This document shows, in pieces, positions 54,355 through 63,770 of a stretch of DNA of 64,000 nucleotides. Within the stretch, counting starts at the first letter, position 1, and the number at the start of each line of letters is the position of its first letter. The stretch covers positions 39,941,893-40,005,892 of the forward strand of contig JAVGWX010000013.1 of the NCBI GenBank assembly GCA_036924085.1, written 5' to 3'. The stretch is from Ariolimax columbianus. Taxonomy: Eukaryota > Mollusca > Gastropoda > Stylommatophora > Arionidae. The notes beneath the pieces are model-generated. The model was not told the origin of the DNA. It did not search any database and was given only the letters and a program-made list of their open reading frames with translations. Made by a program: the position numbers and the translations under genes.

Positions 54355-54495
54355 GTACATACAAATGCACACATACATCCAAGAACTGGTTTATGCGTCT
54401 TAATATCGCCCAAAATGATTACAGTCTAAGGTGGAATATGGGCGCCTCCGCCAGTAGGAACTAATGGGGCAAACACATTAAAAAAAGTAAAATAT
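54355..54495. repeat. F7 interspersed repeat, copy 2
   Basis: 'acacatacatccaagaactg', 'gtttatgcgtctta' and 'gcgcctccgccagtag' match 48,672-48,828. A-rich right end running into TA repeats. Confidence 0.75.
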
Positions 54496-54502
54496 TTAAA
54501 AA

Positions 54503-54504
<2 letters not shown>

Positions 54505-54568
<64 letters not shown>

Positions 54569-54607
54569 GATATTTAGCAAGTAGTGTGTGTTCAAGCTAT
54601 ATTTCTA

Positions 54608-54655
<48 letters not shown>
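54505..54655. repeat. Two (TA)n microsatellite blocks
   Basis: TA runs at about 54,508-54,566 and 54,613-54,654, separated by about 47 bp. Confidence 0.95.
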
Positions 54656-54659
<4 letters not shown>

Positions 54660-54879
54660 CTAATCTACCAGACATCACTTACCATATACCATCTATGAGA
54701 CTGGATAGATTCCACGAGATATGCTTCCAAAAGCCTGATGACATTAGTGCTACGTTTGGGTTTAAAAGAGAGCTATGAAATGGATTTTTAATGAAATTTG
54801 AATTACAACCTTAAAATTGCTATAGAAGTTGGAAATAGTGTGCCATTATCATGTAACTGTATTGTAATACTGTGATCCT

Positions 54880-56078
54880 TGTGTTCGTCCAGGCATGTTA
54901 TGTGCCCTATGCCAGGTAGACAAATGTCGTCTAAGCTCATCTCTGTCATTTGGCCTTAAGTGCCATGACGGACCAAGGTTTTGTCACAGGCCATGTCAAC
55001 ATCTCATTTTTGGACGTCCGGGGCGACGATTAAAAGTGTAAGGACACCATGACGTCCATTTACGTGTCCATCTATTATCAGGCATGCGTACCACGTGGCC
55101 TGCCCACCTGTACTTTCTTAGCAAAGCCGTATCTACGACGTAATTGAAGCAGGTTTGACACATGATGACGGTGTTGTGAATGTGGTCTCGTACGAAAGTG
55201 ACAGTGTTCTACGCTTTATCTCCTCGTTGAGAAGCTTGAAGCCGCGCCAGGTCACTTTTCGCAGACCTCGCAGCCATACCCCATGGCTGGAATTGCCAGG
55301 ATATTGAAGGTGGGAAATCTCGCCTTGTTGTTTCTCATCTGTTGAAGTGCTGTCTTAATGCCATTGAAGCTAAAACATCCGGCTGCTATCCTTCGGGAGA
55401 TCTCTTCATGCAAGTCATGGGAGTTCGCAATTTCTTGGCCCAAGTAGACGTACGAATTCACGTTTTTGGCGAAGTCAGTTCAAAGCCGCATTTCTTCGTA
55501 GAGACAGACACGGTTGAGCATGCATTGTGTTTTTAGTCTAATTTGTCTTAGACCAACTGCCTGGCTTGTGTTGTTGCGCTCATTTAGGCATTGCTCAGCT
55601 TCCTTGTTGCTGTGACTGATGGTGACTGTGTCATCCTCAAACCGCAGGCCATTGAGCATTTCTCCGGCTATGGTATCCCAGACATCCCTATTTATTGTGT
55701 AGACAGCTTCCTCAAGGGCTGCCGTGAAAAGTTTGGGAGTGATTGTATCACCATGTCGTATGCCACGTTCAATTTGTATGTTAATTGGCCGGTAAAAGAG
55801 GGTGATTATTATAGAGCAGCCTTCGTTTATATCTTTTATAAGCTGCGTATATTATTCCTCAATGCCTTGATTTCGTAGAGCATTTGTGACTGCAGTTACT
55901 TCATTGCTATCGAAAGCTTTCTCATAGTCTACGAACCCTAGGCATAGGGGCATAGTGAGGAGTGTGGAAGTGGTCAATGGTAGAGTGCCCTTCCTGAGTC
56001 CAGCTTGCTATCCTGGCTGACTCTCATTAAATTGCTTTTCTTATCTGCTCATTAATACTCTCGTGAACAGCTTGTAGA
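54880..56078 (-). mobile_element. RTE-like LINE, RT core to C-terminus, L4
   Basis: On the minus strand: RPICLISSLYKLF (56,050-56,090), FVDYEKAFDS (near 55,910-55,940), QIERGIRHGDTITPKLFTAA (55,700-55,770), LRFEDDTVTIS (55,620-55,650; the catalytic FADD box appears as FEDD), NSYVYLGQEIANSHDLHEEI (55,410-55,460) and IPAMGYGCEVCEK. Further down are RWAGHVVRMPDNR-like and PGRPK-type pieces (54,980-55,100). Order and spacing are those of an RTE/endonuclease-RT LINE. Stops and frameshifts; inactive. Confidence 0.9.
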
Positions 56079-56585
56079 GGGATGATATCAAACATATCGG
56101 ACGGTAATTTGTACAGAGATGATATCAAACATATCGGACGATAATTTGTACAGAGATGATATCAAACATATCGGACGATAATTTGTACAGAGATGATATC
56201 AAACATATCGGACGGTAATTTGTACAGAGATGATATCAAACATATCGGACGGTAATTTGTACAGAAATGATATCAAACATATCGGACGATAGTTTGTACA
56301 GAAATTATATCAAACATATCGGACGGTAGTTTGTACAGAAATGATATCAAACATATCGGACGGTAGTTTGTACAGAGATGATATCAAACATATTGGACGG
56401 TAGTTTGTACAGAGATGATATCAAACATATCGGACGATAGTTTGTACAGAAATGATATCAAACATATCGGACGGTAGTTTGTACAGAGATGATATCAAAC
56501 ATATCGGACGATAGTTTGTAGAGAAATGATATCAAACATATCGGACGGTAATTTGTACAGAGATGATATCAAACATATCGGACAC
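56078..56585 (-). repeat. 37-bp array inside LINE RT, about 14 copies
   Basis: Each unit carries 'gatgatatcaaacatatcgg' and 'taatttgtacaga', which on the minus strand encodes the NYRPICLISSL motif of RT. The array begins where the LINE's own copy of the motif ends. The 37-bp length breaks the frame at every unit, so this LINE could not be translated through it. Confidence 0.92.
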
Positions 56586-56697
56586 CTTAATCAGCACGCT
56601 CAGGATGCGAGGATAGCTACTGCAACCCGGCAAATAACGTCATTGTCATGGTAAAAATATTAAAACTGCTCATTGTGGGCATTGGGAACAACAACAC
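56585..56697 (+). mobile_element. SINE3 3' fragment
   Basis: 'aatcagcacgctcaggatgc', 'agctactgcaacccg' and the tail side 'attgtgggcattgggaacaa' with a CAACAAC end. Confidence 0.65.
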
Positions 56698-56699
56698 CG

Positions 56700-57095
56700 T
56701 TAGATTTATATATGTGGGGAAATCTGAAAGAACATTATGTGCGCCGCAAAGCCACATAGACTTGCTAAGAGACACGATTGGGACTACCTGTGATTCCATT
56801 CTCATTAAAACCATACTTGATGTTTGTCGATCTGTTCTACGGAGTTGCAGACTATAAATTGCTGACAATGGCTATCATTTTGAACACCGCTAGATGCAAG
56901 GTATGTGACATTAAAAAATATTTATGGCTGTTGTTGTTAGTGTTCAAGCTATTAACATTATAAAAATGTCAACGTTATTTTGGGATACCCTGTACGATTT
57001 ACGTTTGAATATTAATAATTGAGAATAAATAGCACGCTAGTGTCGGAGAATAAGTATATCGCTGTCTTTATTACTATTCCTCAAATACAATCACT
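56700..57095. other. No recognised feature
   Basis: Unassigned AT-rich sequence. Confidence 0.25.
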
Positions 57096-57097
57096 GT

Positions 57098-57332
57098 GGA
57101 CGGCGTGGGCTAGTGGTTAAATGACATCTGACGGTCCTGGGTTCGCTTTCCTATCAACAGCGTCGACCGTTACTCTGGGAAAACAACCCTTTAGAAAATG
57201 CCGGAGGAAGCAGACCATTGCGTAAAATGCATTCTGAAGTCGGATGCACTGTCCCGACAGGCGCAACATAAAAACATAGTGTAGCTTTGTAAAATAGAGA
57301 AATAAAGCAAACGCAAATTTAATTTTTTTAAT
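57098..57332 (+). mobile_element. SINE1 copy
   Basis: Starts 'ggacggcgtgggctagtggt' (box A-like), box B degenerate ('ctgggttcgctttcc'), core 'aatgcattctgaagtcggat', 3' end 'agagaaataaagcaaacgc' with an A/T tail. Confidence 0.88.
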
Positions 57333-57360
57333 GCACTCATCGAGAAACACGAAAAACGCC

Positions 57361-57421
57361 TTTTTATAAGCAACACCCCCACCCCCCCTCCCCACCCCCC
57401 ACCCCACCCCCAACCCATCCT
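57361..57421. repeat. C-rich low-complexity tract
   Basis: CCCCAC/CCCCTCCCC repeats, about 60 bases. Confidence 0.9.
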
Positions 57422-57837
57422 CAATAGATATGCTAATCAAAGACGTCCCCTGACATTTTCAAAACACCCCCGCGTTGGGAAACACTACTGTAAATAGGTT
57501 ACTTGTGCCAGATGATCAGATGATGGGTAGCCTTCAACTGCTAGTCTCTGATTCTGCAGTCCGGCTGAAGAACTTTCCAAATGTTCCCCGGTGAATACTG
57601 ATGGATGAGCAACGAGAACAGTGAAGAATGGAGACGCAGCAATCTATGTTGTCTACTCGATAACGAAAAGGAAGCTACAAGTTCACGCACTGCAACATTT
57701 TGATCAAACTACTCGGCTGAAGTACATACACTAATTATTATTGCAGAAATGATTAGCAACAGAGCAAGCCGATGCCAGAACGGTGTGTTAGTTACAGAGA
57801 AATGTCAGCCAAGAATGAGGCTCTTATTATTGAATGA

Positions 57838-57945
57838 AATGGTGTTAAGTGGAGGGTTGTAGTAGCTTTCTTCACATCCCGAGCATGCTAGTGAAGGTGA
57901 ACCGGTGTCCTCCAGGCCGTTATGCCATACTTAACTCAACTTAAC
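57838..57945 (-). mobile_element. SINE3 fragment
   Basis: 'gttaagtggagggttgtagt', 'agctttcttcacatcccgag', 'catgctagtgaaggtgaacc' and 'ccaggccgttatgccatact'. Confidence 0.65.
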
Positions 57946-57954
57946 GTCTTTATG

Positions 57955-58330
57955 CTGATTTAGAAGACTTAGCTGAGTCTGTATACAACCAGCTTCATTT
58001 ATATTTCATTGCTCTAAAAGCTATGCGCATCCAATATATTCTTAAATACATTATTTGTCCTTGCCTCCGCTACATCATGTAGCAATGCATTCCAACCATT
58101 CACCACTCTATGATTAAAATATATTTCCTAATAGCTAATCTGGACCTTCCTTGAGTTCATTTGTAGCTATGCCCTCTTGTTCTTGTAGGTGGTTGTATTT
58201 TGAAAAAATTGTTATAGTCTAATTTATCCTTTCCTTTGATTATCTTATGAACCTGTATTAAGTCACCTGGAATTCTTCTCTTTTCTAGACATTGCAGGCC
58301 GGTTTTTCAAAGTCTTTCCTCATAACTGTA
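57955..58330 (-). mobile_element. CR1/L2-like LINE C-terminal fragment, L14
   Basis: Minus strand: LQCLEKRRIPGDLIQVHKII then KGKDKLDYNNFFKIQPPTRT and RGHSYK, a stop, and after a frame change YFNHRVVNGWNALLHDVAEA and NVFKN. This is the conserved C-terminal stretch (RRxxGDLIQVYKI ... FF ... TRGH ... FSxRVVNxWN) found at the end of many CR1/L2-like LINE ORFs. It is interrupted at its 5' side by SINE1. Confidence 0.8.
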
Positions 58331-58336
58331 ATTCAG

Positions 58337-58587
58337 GGGACGGCGTGGCCTAGTGGTTAAGTGACACGGCTCACAACCAGAAGGTGCTGGGTTCGATCCC
58401 CATCACACCACCGGCCGTTACCCCGGGGAAGCAAACCCTTAGAAAATGCAGGAGGAAGCAGACCCTTACATAAAATGCATGCTGAAGTCGGATGAACTAG
58501 GCTGACAGGCGCAAAATAAAAACACAGTGCAACGCACACCGCCATGGGGATTAGAGAAATAAGGCGAACGCAAAAAAAATAAAAAAT
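58337..58587 (+). mobile_element. SINE1, best-preserved copy
   Basis: About 250 bp. The tRNA-like head has 'gcgtggcctagtggttaagt' and 'gtgctgggttcgatcccc'. Then come 'gaggaagcagacccttac', core 'gcatgctgaagtcggatgaa', 'gacaggcgcaaaataaaaac' and 3' end 'agagaaataaggcgaacgc' with an A-rich tail. The head has both internal Pol III boxes but no full acceptor-stem pairing. Confidence 0.92.
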
Positions 58588-58704
58588 TACTGTAATTCTG
58601 GAGTCCTACATCAAATTTATCGCTCTTTGTATCCTTTGTATCATTATGTTTATATCTCCTCAACATGTACACGCACTGAATCGTCTGCGTATCGCTCACT
58701 AATA

Positions 58705-58862
58705 GGTAGATTAATGTCGGTCACTCACCTTGTTAGTCAGACTATCATTAAACATATTGTTTCTAGGGAGAACTACGTGGAAGTGTGGTATAGGGCCTTG
58801 GTCAGTATATATTTACCTTGCCCTGACTAACTTGTCTCATCAGTAAGATGTGCTTGACTTTT
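58705..58862 (-). mobile_element. SINE3 5'-side fragment
   Basis: 'ggtcactcaccttgttagtc', 'atcattaaacatattgtttc', 'agaactacgtggaagtgtgg', 'gccttggtcagtatatattt', 'accttgccctgactaac'. It corresponds to 42,030-42,135. Confidence 0.65.
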
Positions 58863-58874
58863 CTCCCATCATAA

Positions 58875-59636
58875 TTGATAAATTGCCGGAGCTAAAAAAA
58901 ATTGTAGGCCCACTAAAAGTCAAGAGAAGGGTAGCGCTACAGTGGATACCATCACACTGTGGTATACCAGGAAATGAGACAGCAGACAGGTTGGCAAAGG
59001 ACGGAGCAACACGAGAACAATAATAGCAATCACCTTACAAGAAAAGAAGAATCTTATCCGAAAGACACAGAAAGTTGACCAACGAGAGACAACTATCAAT
59101 GTCTTGATCGAGCCTGTTCGTCATGAGAACGGGACATACCATTTTGAATGGCCACTTATAATATTGAAAGCAATGAAGCTGCAGACACACTAGCAAAGAG
59201 TGGAGGAGCATCCCCACAAGCAGACCTGAGTATACACATAAAATGAGGCTAAGACTATAATTAAAGCCAACTTCAGGGTAAAATGGGCTGATCAACACCC
59301 CGACTTCCGAAAAGAAGACAGTTACTATAACATAACTAGAGATGAGCAAGTCATCATCTTCAGACTGAGAACTGGGCATAACAGACTCAAGAGTCATCTT
59401 TACAACAAAATGAGGATTGGGACAGATGTCAGGTGCTCATGTGGAGAGCATATAATGACCGTGGAACACATCCTGCAAAGCTGCATGCTTACGCAGGAAA
59501 AGAGAGAACAATACTGGCCTCGTGAAACAGAAATGAGATAGAAGCTGTATGGAGATGAAACAGCCTTACAGACAACGGTGTCCTTTGTAAGAGAAACCGG
59601 AACCTTGATCTGAGGATGAACGACGAAGAAGAAGAA
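58875..59636 (+). mobile_element. LINE with RNase H domain (I/Jockey-like), C-terminal part, L11
   Basis: The plus strand has WIPSHCGIPGNETADRLAK (58,945-59,005), the end of the RNase H domain found in I- and some Jockey-type LINEs. After frameshifts a second, partial 'NEAADTLAKSGGA' type copy appears near 59,165-59,205. Then come FRLRTGHNRLKSHLYNKMRI, VRCSCGEHIMTVEHILQSCM, the Cys-His C-terminal motif, and a GAA-repeat 3' end (59,613-59,636). Decayed. Confidence 0.85.
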
Positions 59637-59859
59637 TGGCGACTTCCACACGCTTAAATTGACTCCATCATCCACATGTATCTGGAAGAAAATAGCACAG
59701 ACAACCGAACATATACATATTCACATGCTTATCCCATTCCGTATAGACCCCTGACCCATGGAGACTAATCTTCACATAAAGCTGTTTGGAAGCCTTGAAG
59801 AACTATCCACTATATTTACCTTTTTACAAAGAACTAGCCTTCACCGATTGGTCTTCCGG

Positions 59860-60220
59860 GTTCTGTGTGTATAGCAAGGACAATAATAGCACCACTGCCC
59901 CACAGAAAGCATGTCGTAAGAGGCGAATAACTGTGTGACATGGCATAATTCCAGCCATGGTTAGGTGGTTTGTTATGAGCAGCATAGATGGCGCCTAACA
60001 CGCTGGGGGACTGAATTGCTCTAGTGTTTGAGTCTATTAAGATTGACTCGCACATCGATTAACTACCCTCCGTAGTGGAGTAATAAGCTGCTCGAGTCTA
60101 GCCTGCTAAGCTGGAAATCCTACTCCCGGTTACATCCAACTCATGCCAAGACTGGGACCTGCATATGAGAATCTGCCCATGTAGAAGTGCAGGTGGACTA
60201 AGACTTAGACTAAGTCTAGC
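59860..60220. repeat. F8 interspersed repeat, copy 2
   Basis: Matches 30,275-30,665 along its length: 'aataatagcaccactgcccc', 'gcatgtcgtaagaggcg', 'gtgtgacatggcataatt', 'gtaataagctgctcgagtct' and 'gtgcaggtggactaagac'. Confidence 0.85.
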
Positions 60221-60224
60221 CTTC

Positions 60225-60480
60225 ACATGGCTAACAGAAGAATTATGCACGTAGTCATGTTTTTAGGTGGCCTCCTTGGCTCCTTCGAGGGGCGTTCTAG
60301 ACCTGAGGAATGTACAGCTTTCAAGTGACACGTCCTCAAGCGTTTACTAGACCTGTACTCTATCTTCGTGGGGGCTGCTGGCAGTAAATCTCTTACGGGG
60401 GGAAGTTTTGTTGCAGGCCCTTTCCAAATTTTAGCCCGAGGAGGTGTGCCAGAATCGATGGGGATTCACTGAAGAGTAAT
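60225..60480. other. No recognised feature
   Basis: Unassigned. Confidence 0.25.
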
Positions 60481-60612
60481 ATACACCGTGCTGACACCTG
60501 TTAACGACGAATTTATTGTTAGGAGACGGGATGATGTACTTTGGAAGCAGCTAGGAAAGGTGATGTTCGCAATGACTAGGAACAGGTGCAGTGAACAAGC
60601 GATTTATCCTAC

Positions 60613-60690
60613 CTCTTCTTCTTCTTGTTATTCTTGTTGTTGTTCTTTTTCTTCTTCTTCCTCTTCTTCTTCTTCTTCTTTTTATTCTAT
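60613..60690 (-). repeat. GAA-rich tail (TTC on plus strand)
   Basis: An imperfect (TTC)n/(TTG)n tract. It sits where the 3' tail of the L15 LINE on the minus strand should be. Confidence 0.85.
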
Positions 60691-61960
60691 CAACTGATGC
60701 CATGTTTCTATTCCGGTGAAGTTCACGGCGAAAACTGTGCGAGTCTGGTCATCGCAAGTCCTCCACAGCTTTTTAAGTATGGTCGCTCCTCCGGGCCAGA
60801 CTTGCTCTGTTCGATCTGCATATGTGGGGCGGTCCTGCAGGATGTGTGCTCGGGATTGCTTGGGTGCTCTACAATCACATGTGGCGGTGTTTTATGACCC
60901 ATTTTGTGAAGGTCAGATCGTGAGTCTAAAATATCCCGAACTGAGTCTGCGGATCGTTGTCTGCTCATCTCTGCAATGTTTGTCTTTGCTGTCATTTTCC
61001 GGCTCGTATTCTTTGTGCTAGTCTCTCCATTCCGTCCTCATGGATCGTTTTATAAATGTATCTGCTTCTTTATAGTTCTGTGAATGGCAAGTCTGCGACC
61101 CGCCACTTCCGACTTTTGCAAGCTCATCTCCTTCTCGTTTTCAATTATTTCACAGTGGGCCGGAATCCACCCTTGAACTAGATATGTTCTTTTGGCACAG
61201 CAACCCGATGTTGTATTTTGTTTTGTGTGAGAGTCTATCTTGTTTGGTGTTTCAGATGGTTTGGAGTGTACTCCTGGAGTCTATCTTGTTTGGTGTTTGC
61301 GATGGCTTGGAGTGTGCTCCTCGAGTCTATCTTGTTTGGTGTTTGAGATGGATTGGTGTGTACTCCTGGAGTCTATCTTATTTGGTGTTTGAGATGGATT
61401 GGAGTGAGCTCCTGGAGTCTATCTTGTTTGGTGTTTGAGATGGATTGGTGTGTACTCCTGGAGTCTATCTTATTTGGTGTTTGAGATGGATTGGAGTGAG
61501 CTCCTGGAGTCTATCTTGTTTGGTGTTTGAGATGGCTTGGAGTGCACTCCTGGAGTCTATCTTGTTTGGTGTTTGAGATGGATTGGAGTGTACTCCTGGA
61601 GTCTATCTTGTTTGGTGTTTGAGATGGATTGGAGTGTACTCCTGGAGTCTATCTTGTTTGGTCTTTGAGATGGATTGGAGTGTACTCCTGGAGTCTATCT
61701 TGTTTGGTGTTTGAGATGGCTTGGAGTGTACTCCTCGAGTCTATCTTGTTTGGTGTTTGAGATGGCTTAGAGTGTGCTCCTGGAGTCGGACAGAATGACC
61801 GTTTTCTTTGTAGTTGTATTTGGCTAATACAATCTGAGTTGCGTCAGGTATAGATGTTGCTTCAGCTCTGAAATTGGTACAGGTCTTTCCTGCTGGCATG
61901 GAGTAGTTTTCTATGTCGTAGTTAGGAGGGCCCATGTAGATTCCACTATCCCCCATTCTT
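60690..61960 (-). mobile_element. LINE with RNase H domain, L15, same type as L11
   Basis: Minus strand, in order: GIYMGPPNYDIENYSMPAGK then CTNFRAEATSI (61,860-61,955, start of RNase H), DSRSTLQAI within the 46-bp array, GWIPAHCEIIENE (61,135-61,175, end of RNase H), and the Cys-His region CDCRAPKQSRAHILQDRP near 60,815-60,880. The 3' end is the GAA-rich tail. The gene order equals L11. Inactive through frameshifts and the array. Confidence 0.82.
61228..61785 (-). repeat. 46-bp array inside the LINE RNase H, about 12 copies
   Basis: Units of 'gagtctatcttgtttggtgt' plus 'ttgagatggattggagtg' and 'tactcctg'. On the minus strand they encode DSRSTLQAI and a linker, the RNase H segment carrying a catalytic Asp. 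The 46-bp length rotates the frame at each unit. Confidence 0.92.
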
Positions 61961-62035
61961 TGGCTCTACATGGCTAATCCATTTGTGTACACACGAGTCC
62001 AGGAGTGAGTAGGGTAATGTTTCCTCAGCGCATGT

Positions 62036-62044
<9 letters not shown>

Positions 62045-62068
<24 letters not shown>
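62045..62068. repeat. (GT)n microsatellite
   Basis: Twelve GT units. Confidence 0.95.
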
Positions 62069-62069
<1 letters not shown>

Positions 62070-62074
<5 letters not shown>

Positions 62075-62420
62075 GGTTCCGAATCCGTGTTGCTGGAATG
62101 AGTGCGGCGCACTTTCGTTTTCGGTTTCAAGTATGCATGTTCTGTGGAGATTAATTTGACCAATTGTACGCTTAGACGACAGGGTCTATCGCGCCTAATG
62201 ATGGCCGCGGCCAAGCAGAATGCTGTTCTGCTGGCGAGGAGGCGATCTGTTTTAGCCAGGTTCAGCGAGGGCGGCCCCGAGGACGTCTCCAGGATGAGCA
62301 TAGCTTCTTCCGTAACTCCTCCACATAGCCTGCATGAGGATCTCGTGTGCTGGGACTTCCCGGGAAAGGCGAACAAAGTGACCGAAAAGGGAGACACGAC
62401 GGCGATCAATCGATGAGACA
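62070..62420 (-). mobile_element. Probable LINE C-terminal fragment, L16
   Basis: One minus-strand frame gives LIDRRRVSLFGHFVRLSREV then PAHEILMQAM. The 'RRLxLFGHVxRLxxxVPAHxIL' type phrase ends many LINE ORFs, and a shifted frame gives RGRPRRTWLKQIASS, the next expected element. Frames must be switched to read it. The largest open frame here (62,068-62,652) is a different, non-informative frame. Confidence 0.6.
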
Positions 62421-62424
62421 ATTC

Positions 62425-62760
62425 CTGGTCAGATGGTTGGGGTATTTTCTTTGGTGTACATTCATCAATTACTATAAATATCAGCAATAAGCATGCACTA
62501 ATTACTAGAAACAGCAGTGTGCATCTATAAATTAGTAGATACATTACCAGCACGTGCAAACTAATAAAAACACCACCATGACTGGAAACACGAGCATGCA
62601 TTGTAAGGAATATATTAGCAATTATTAGAGGCAAGACTAACAGTAAAGTCAAGTATAGAAATCTTAGAGAATGTGTAAAAATGAAAATAAGTGTGGTCAG
62701 ATTCCATACGTATTCACATTTTTTACACGCTATTTTAATCCACGGTGTCGTGGCAACTAC
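62425..62760. other. No recognised feature
   Basis: AT-rich, with a loose 'aattactagaaacag'-like repetition but no clear period. Confidence 0.3.
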
Positions 62761-62764
62761 GCAT

Positions 62765-63770
62765 CTTTTTAAATCTTTGAGAAAAAAAATGGGAGAGTAT
62801 AGACAACGGTAGATATCTTACAGAAAAACATTAACAGTATGGAAATCGGTAGATAAATGATAGAGAAAACATTAACAACATATAATTCGATAGATAAGTG
62901 ATGACGAAAATATTTACAATACAAATAATGGCAAATAACTGATAGAAAAAAAACATTAACAATATAAATAATGGCAGATAACTGATATGAAAAAACATTA
63001 ATGATACACTTTTTTGGCAGATAACTGGGAAAAGACATATACATAATGGTAGATATCTGAAAGAAGAAACATTAACAATATAGTTAATCGCAGATATCTG
63101 ATTGAAGAAATATTATCAGTATAGGTAATGGTAGATATAGAAGAAACATCAGCAGTATATAATGGTATATAAATAATAGAATAAGCATTTACACTATATA
63201 TAGTGGTAGATATCTAATAGAAAAAACATTAACATTACAGATAATGGTAGATATTTGATATAAGAAACATTAACTATATAGGTAATAGTAGTAAACTGAC
63301 AGAAGAAACATTAACTATATAAATAAAGGTAGATAATTGATAGAAGAAACATTAACAATATAGGTAAGTGTAGACATGTGATAGAAGAAACATTAACACT
63401 ACATATAATGGTAGATGACTGATATAGGAAACGATATCAATATATAAAATAGTAGATAACTGATAGAGGAAACATTATAGAAAATCGTAGATAACTTACA
63501 GAGGAAACAATGTCAATATAGATATTCGTACATAACGTACAGAGGAAACAATGTCAAAATAGAAAATTGTAGATAACGTATAGAAGAAACAATGTCAATA
63601 TAGAAAATCGTAGATAACTTAAAGAGGAAACATTGACAATATATGAATAGGTAGATAACTGATAAAGGAAACATTAACACTATATACAATGGTAGATAGC
63701 TAATACAGGGATCATTAAGAATATAGAAAATGTTAGATAAGTGTGTTTGAGAAACATTAAGGATGCAATC
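62765..63770. repeat. AT-rich ~41-bp satellite, about 24 diverged copies
   Basis: Units contain 'gaaacattaacaatata' and 'aatggtagataactgata' with 5-20 percent drift and length changes. Small purine/pyrimidine changes leave open frames on the minus strand that read as hydrophobic peptides; these are by-products. Confidence 0.9.

Noticed and set aside
58337..58400. tRNA gene at the SINE1 head
   Set aside because: The head is repeated with the same SINE body in several places and does not fold into a full cloverleaf.
62068..62652. 194-residue minus-strand frame with a hydrophobic N-terminus as a membrane protein
   Set aside because: The C-terminal half overlaps a frame-shifted LINE tail (RRVSLFGHFVRLSREV in another frame). 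The hydrophobic part is AT-rich non-coding sequence.
62769..63044. Hydrophobic minus-strand frame as a membrane protein
   Set aside because: It is a reading of the 41-bp AT-rich satellite; hydrophobicity follows from base composition.
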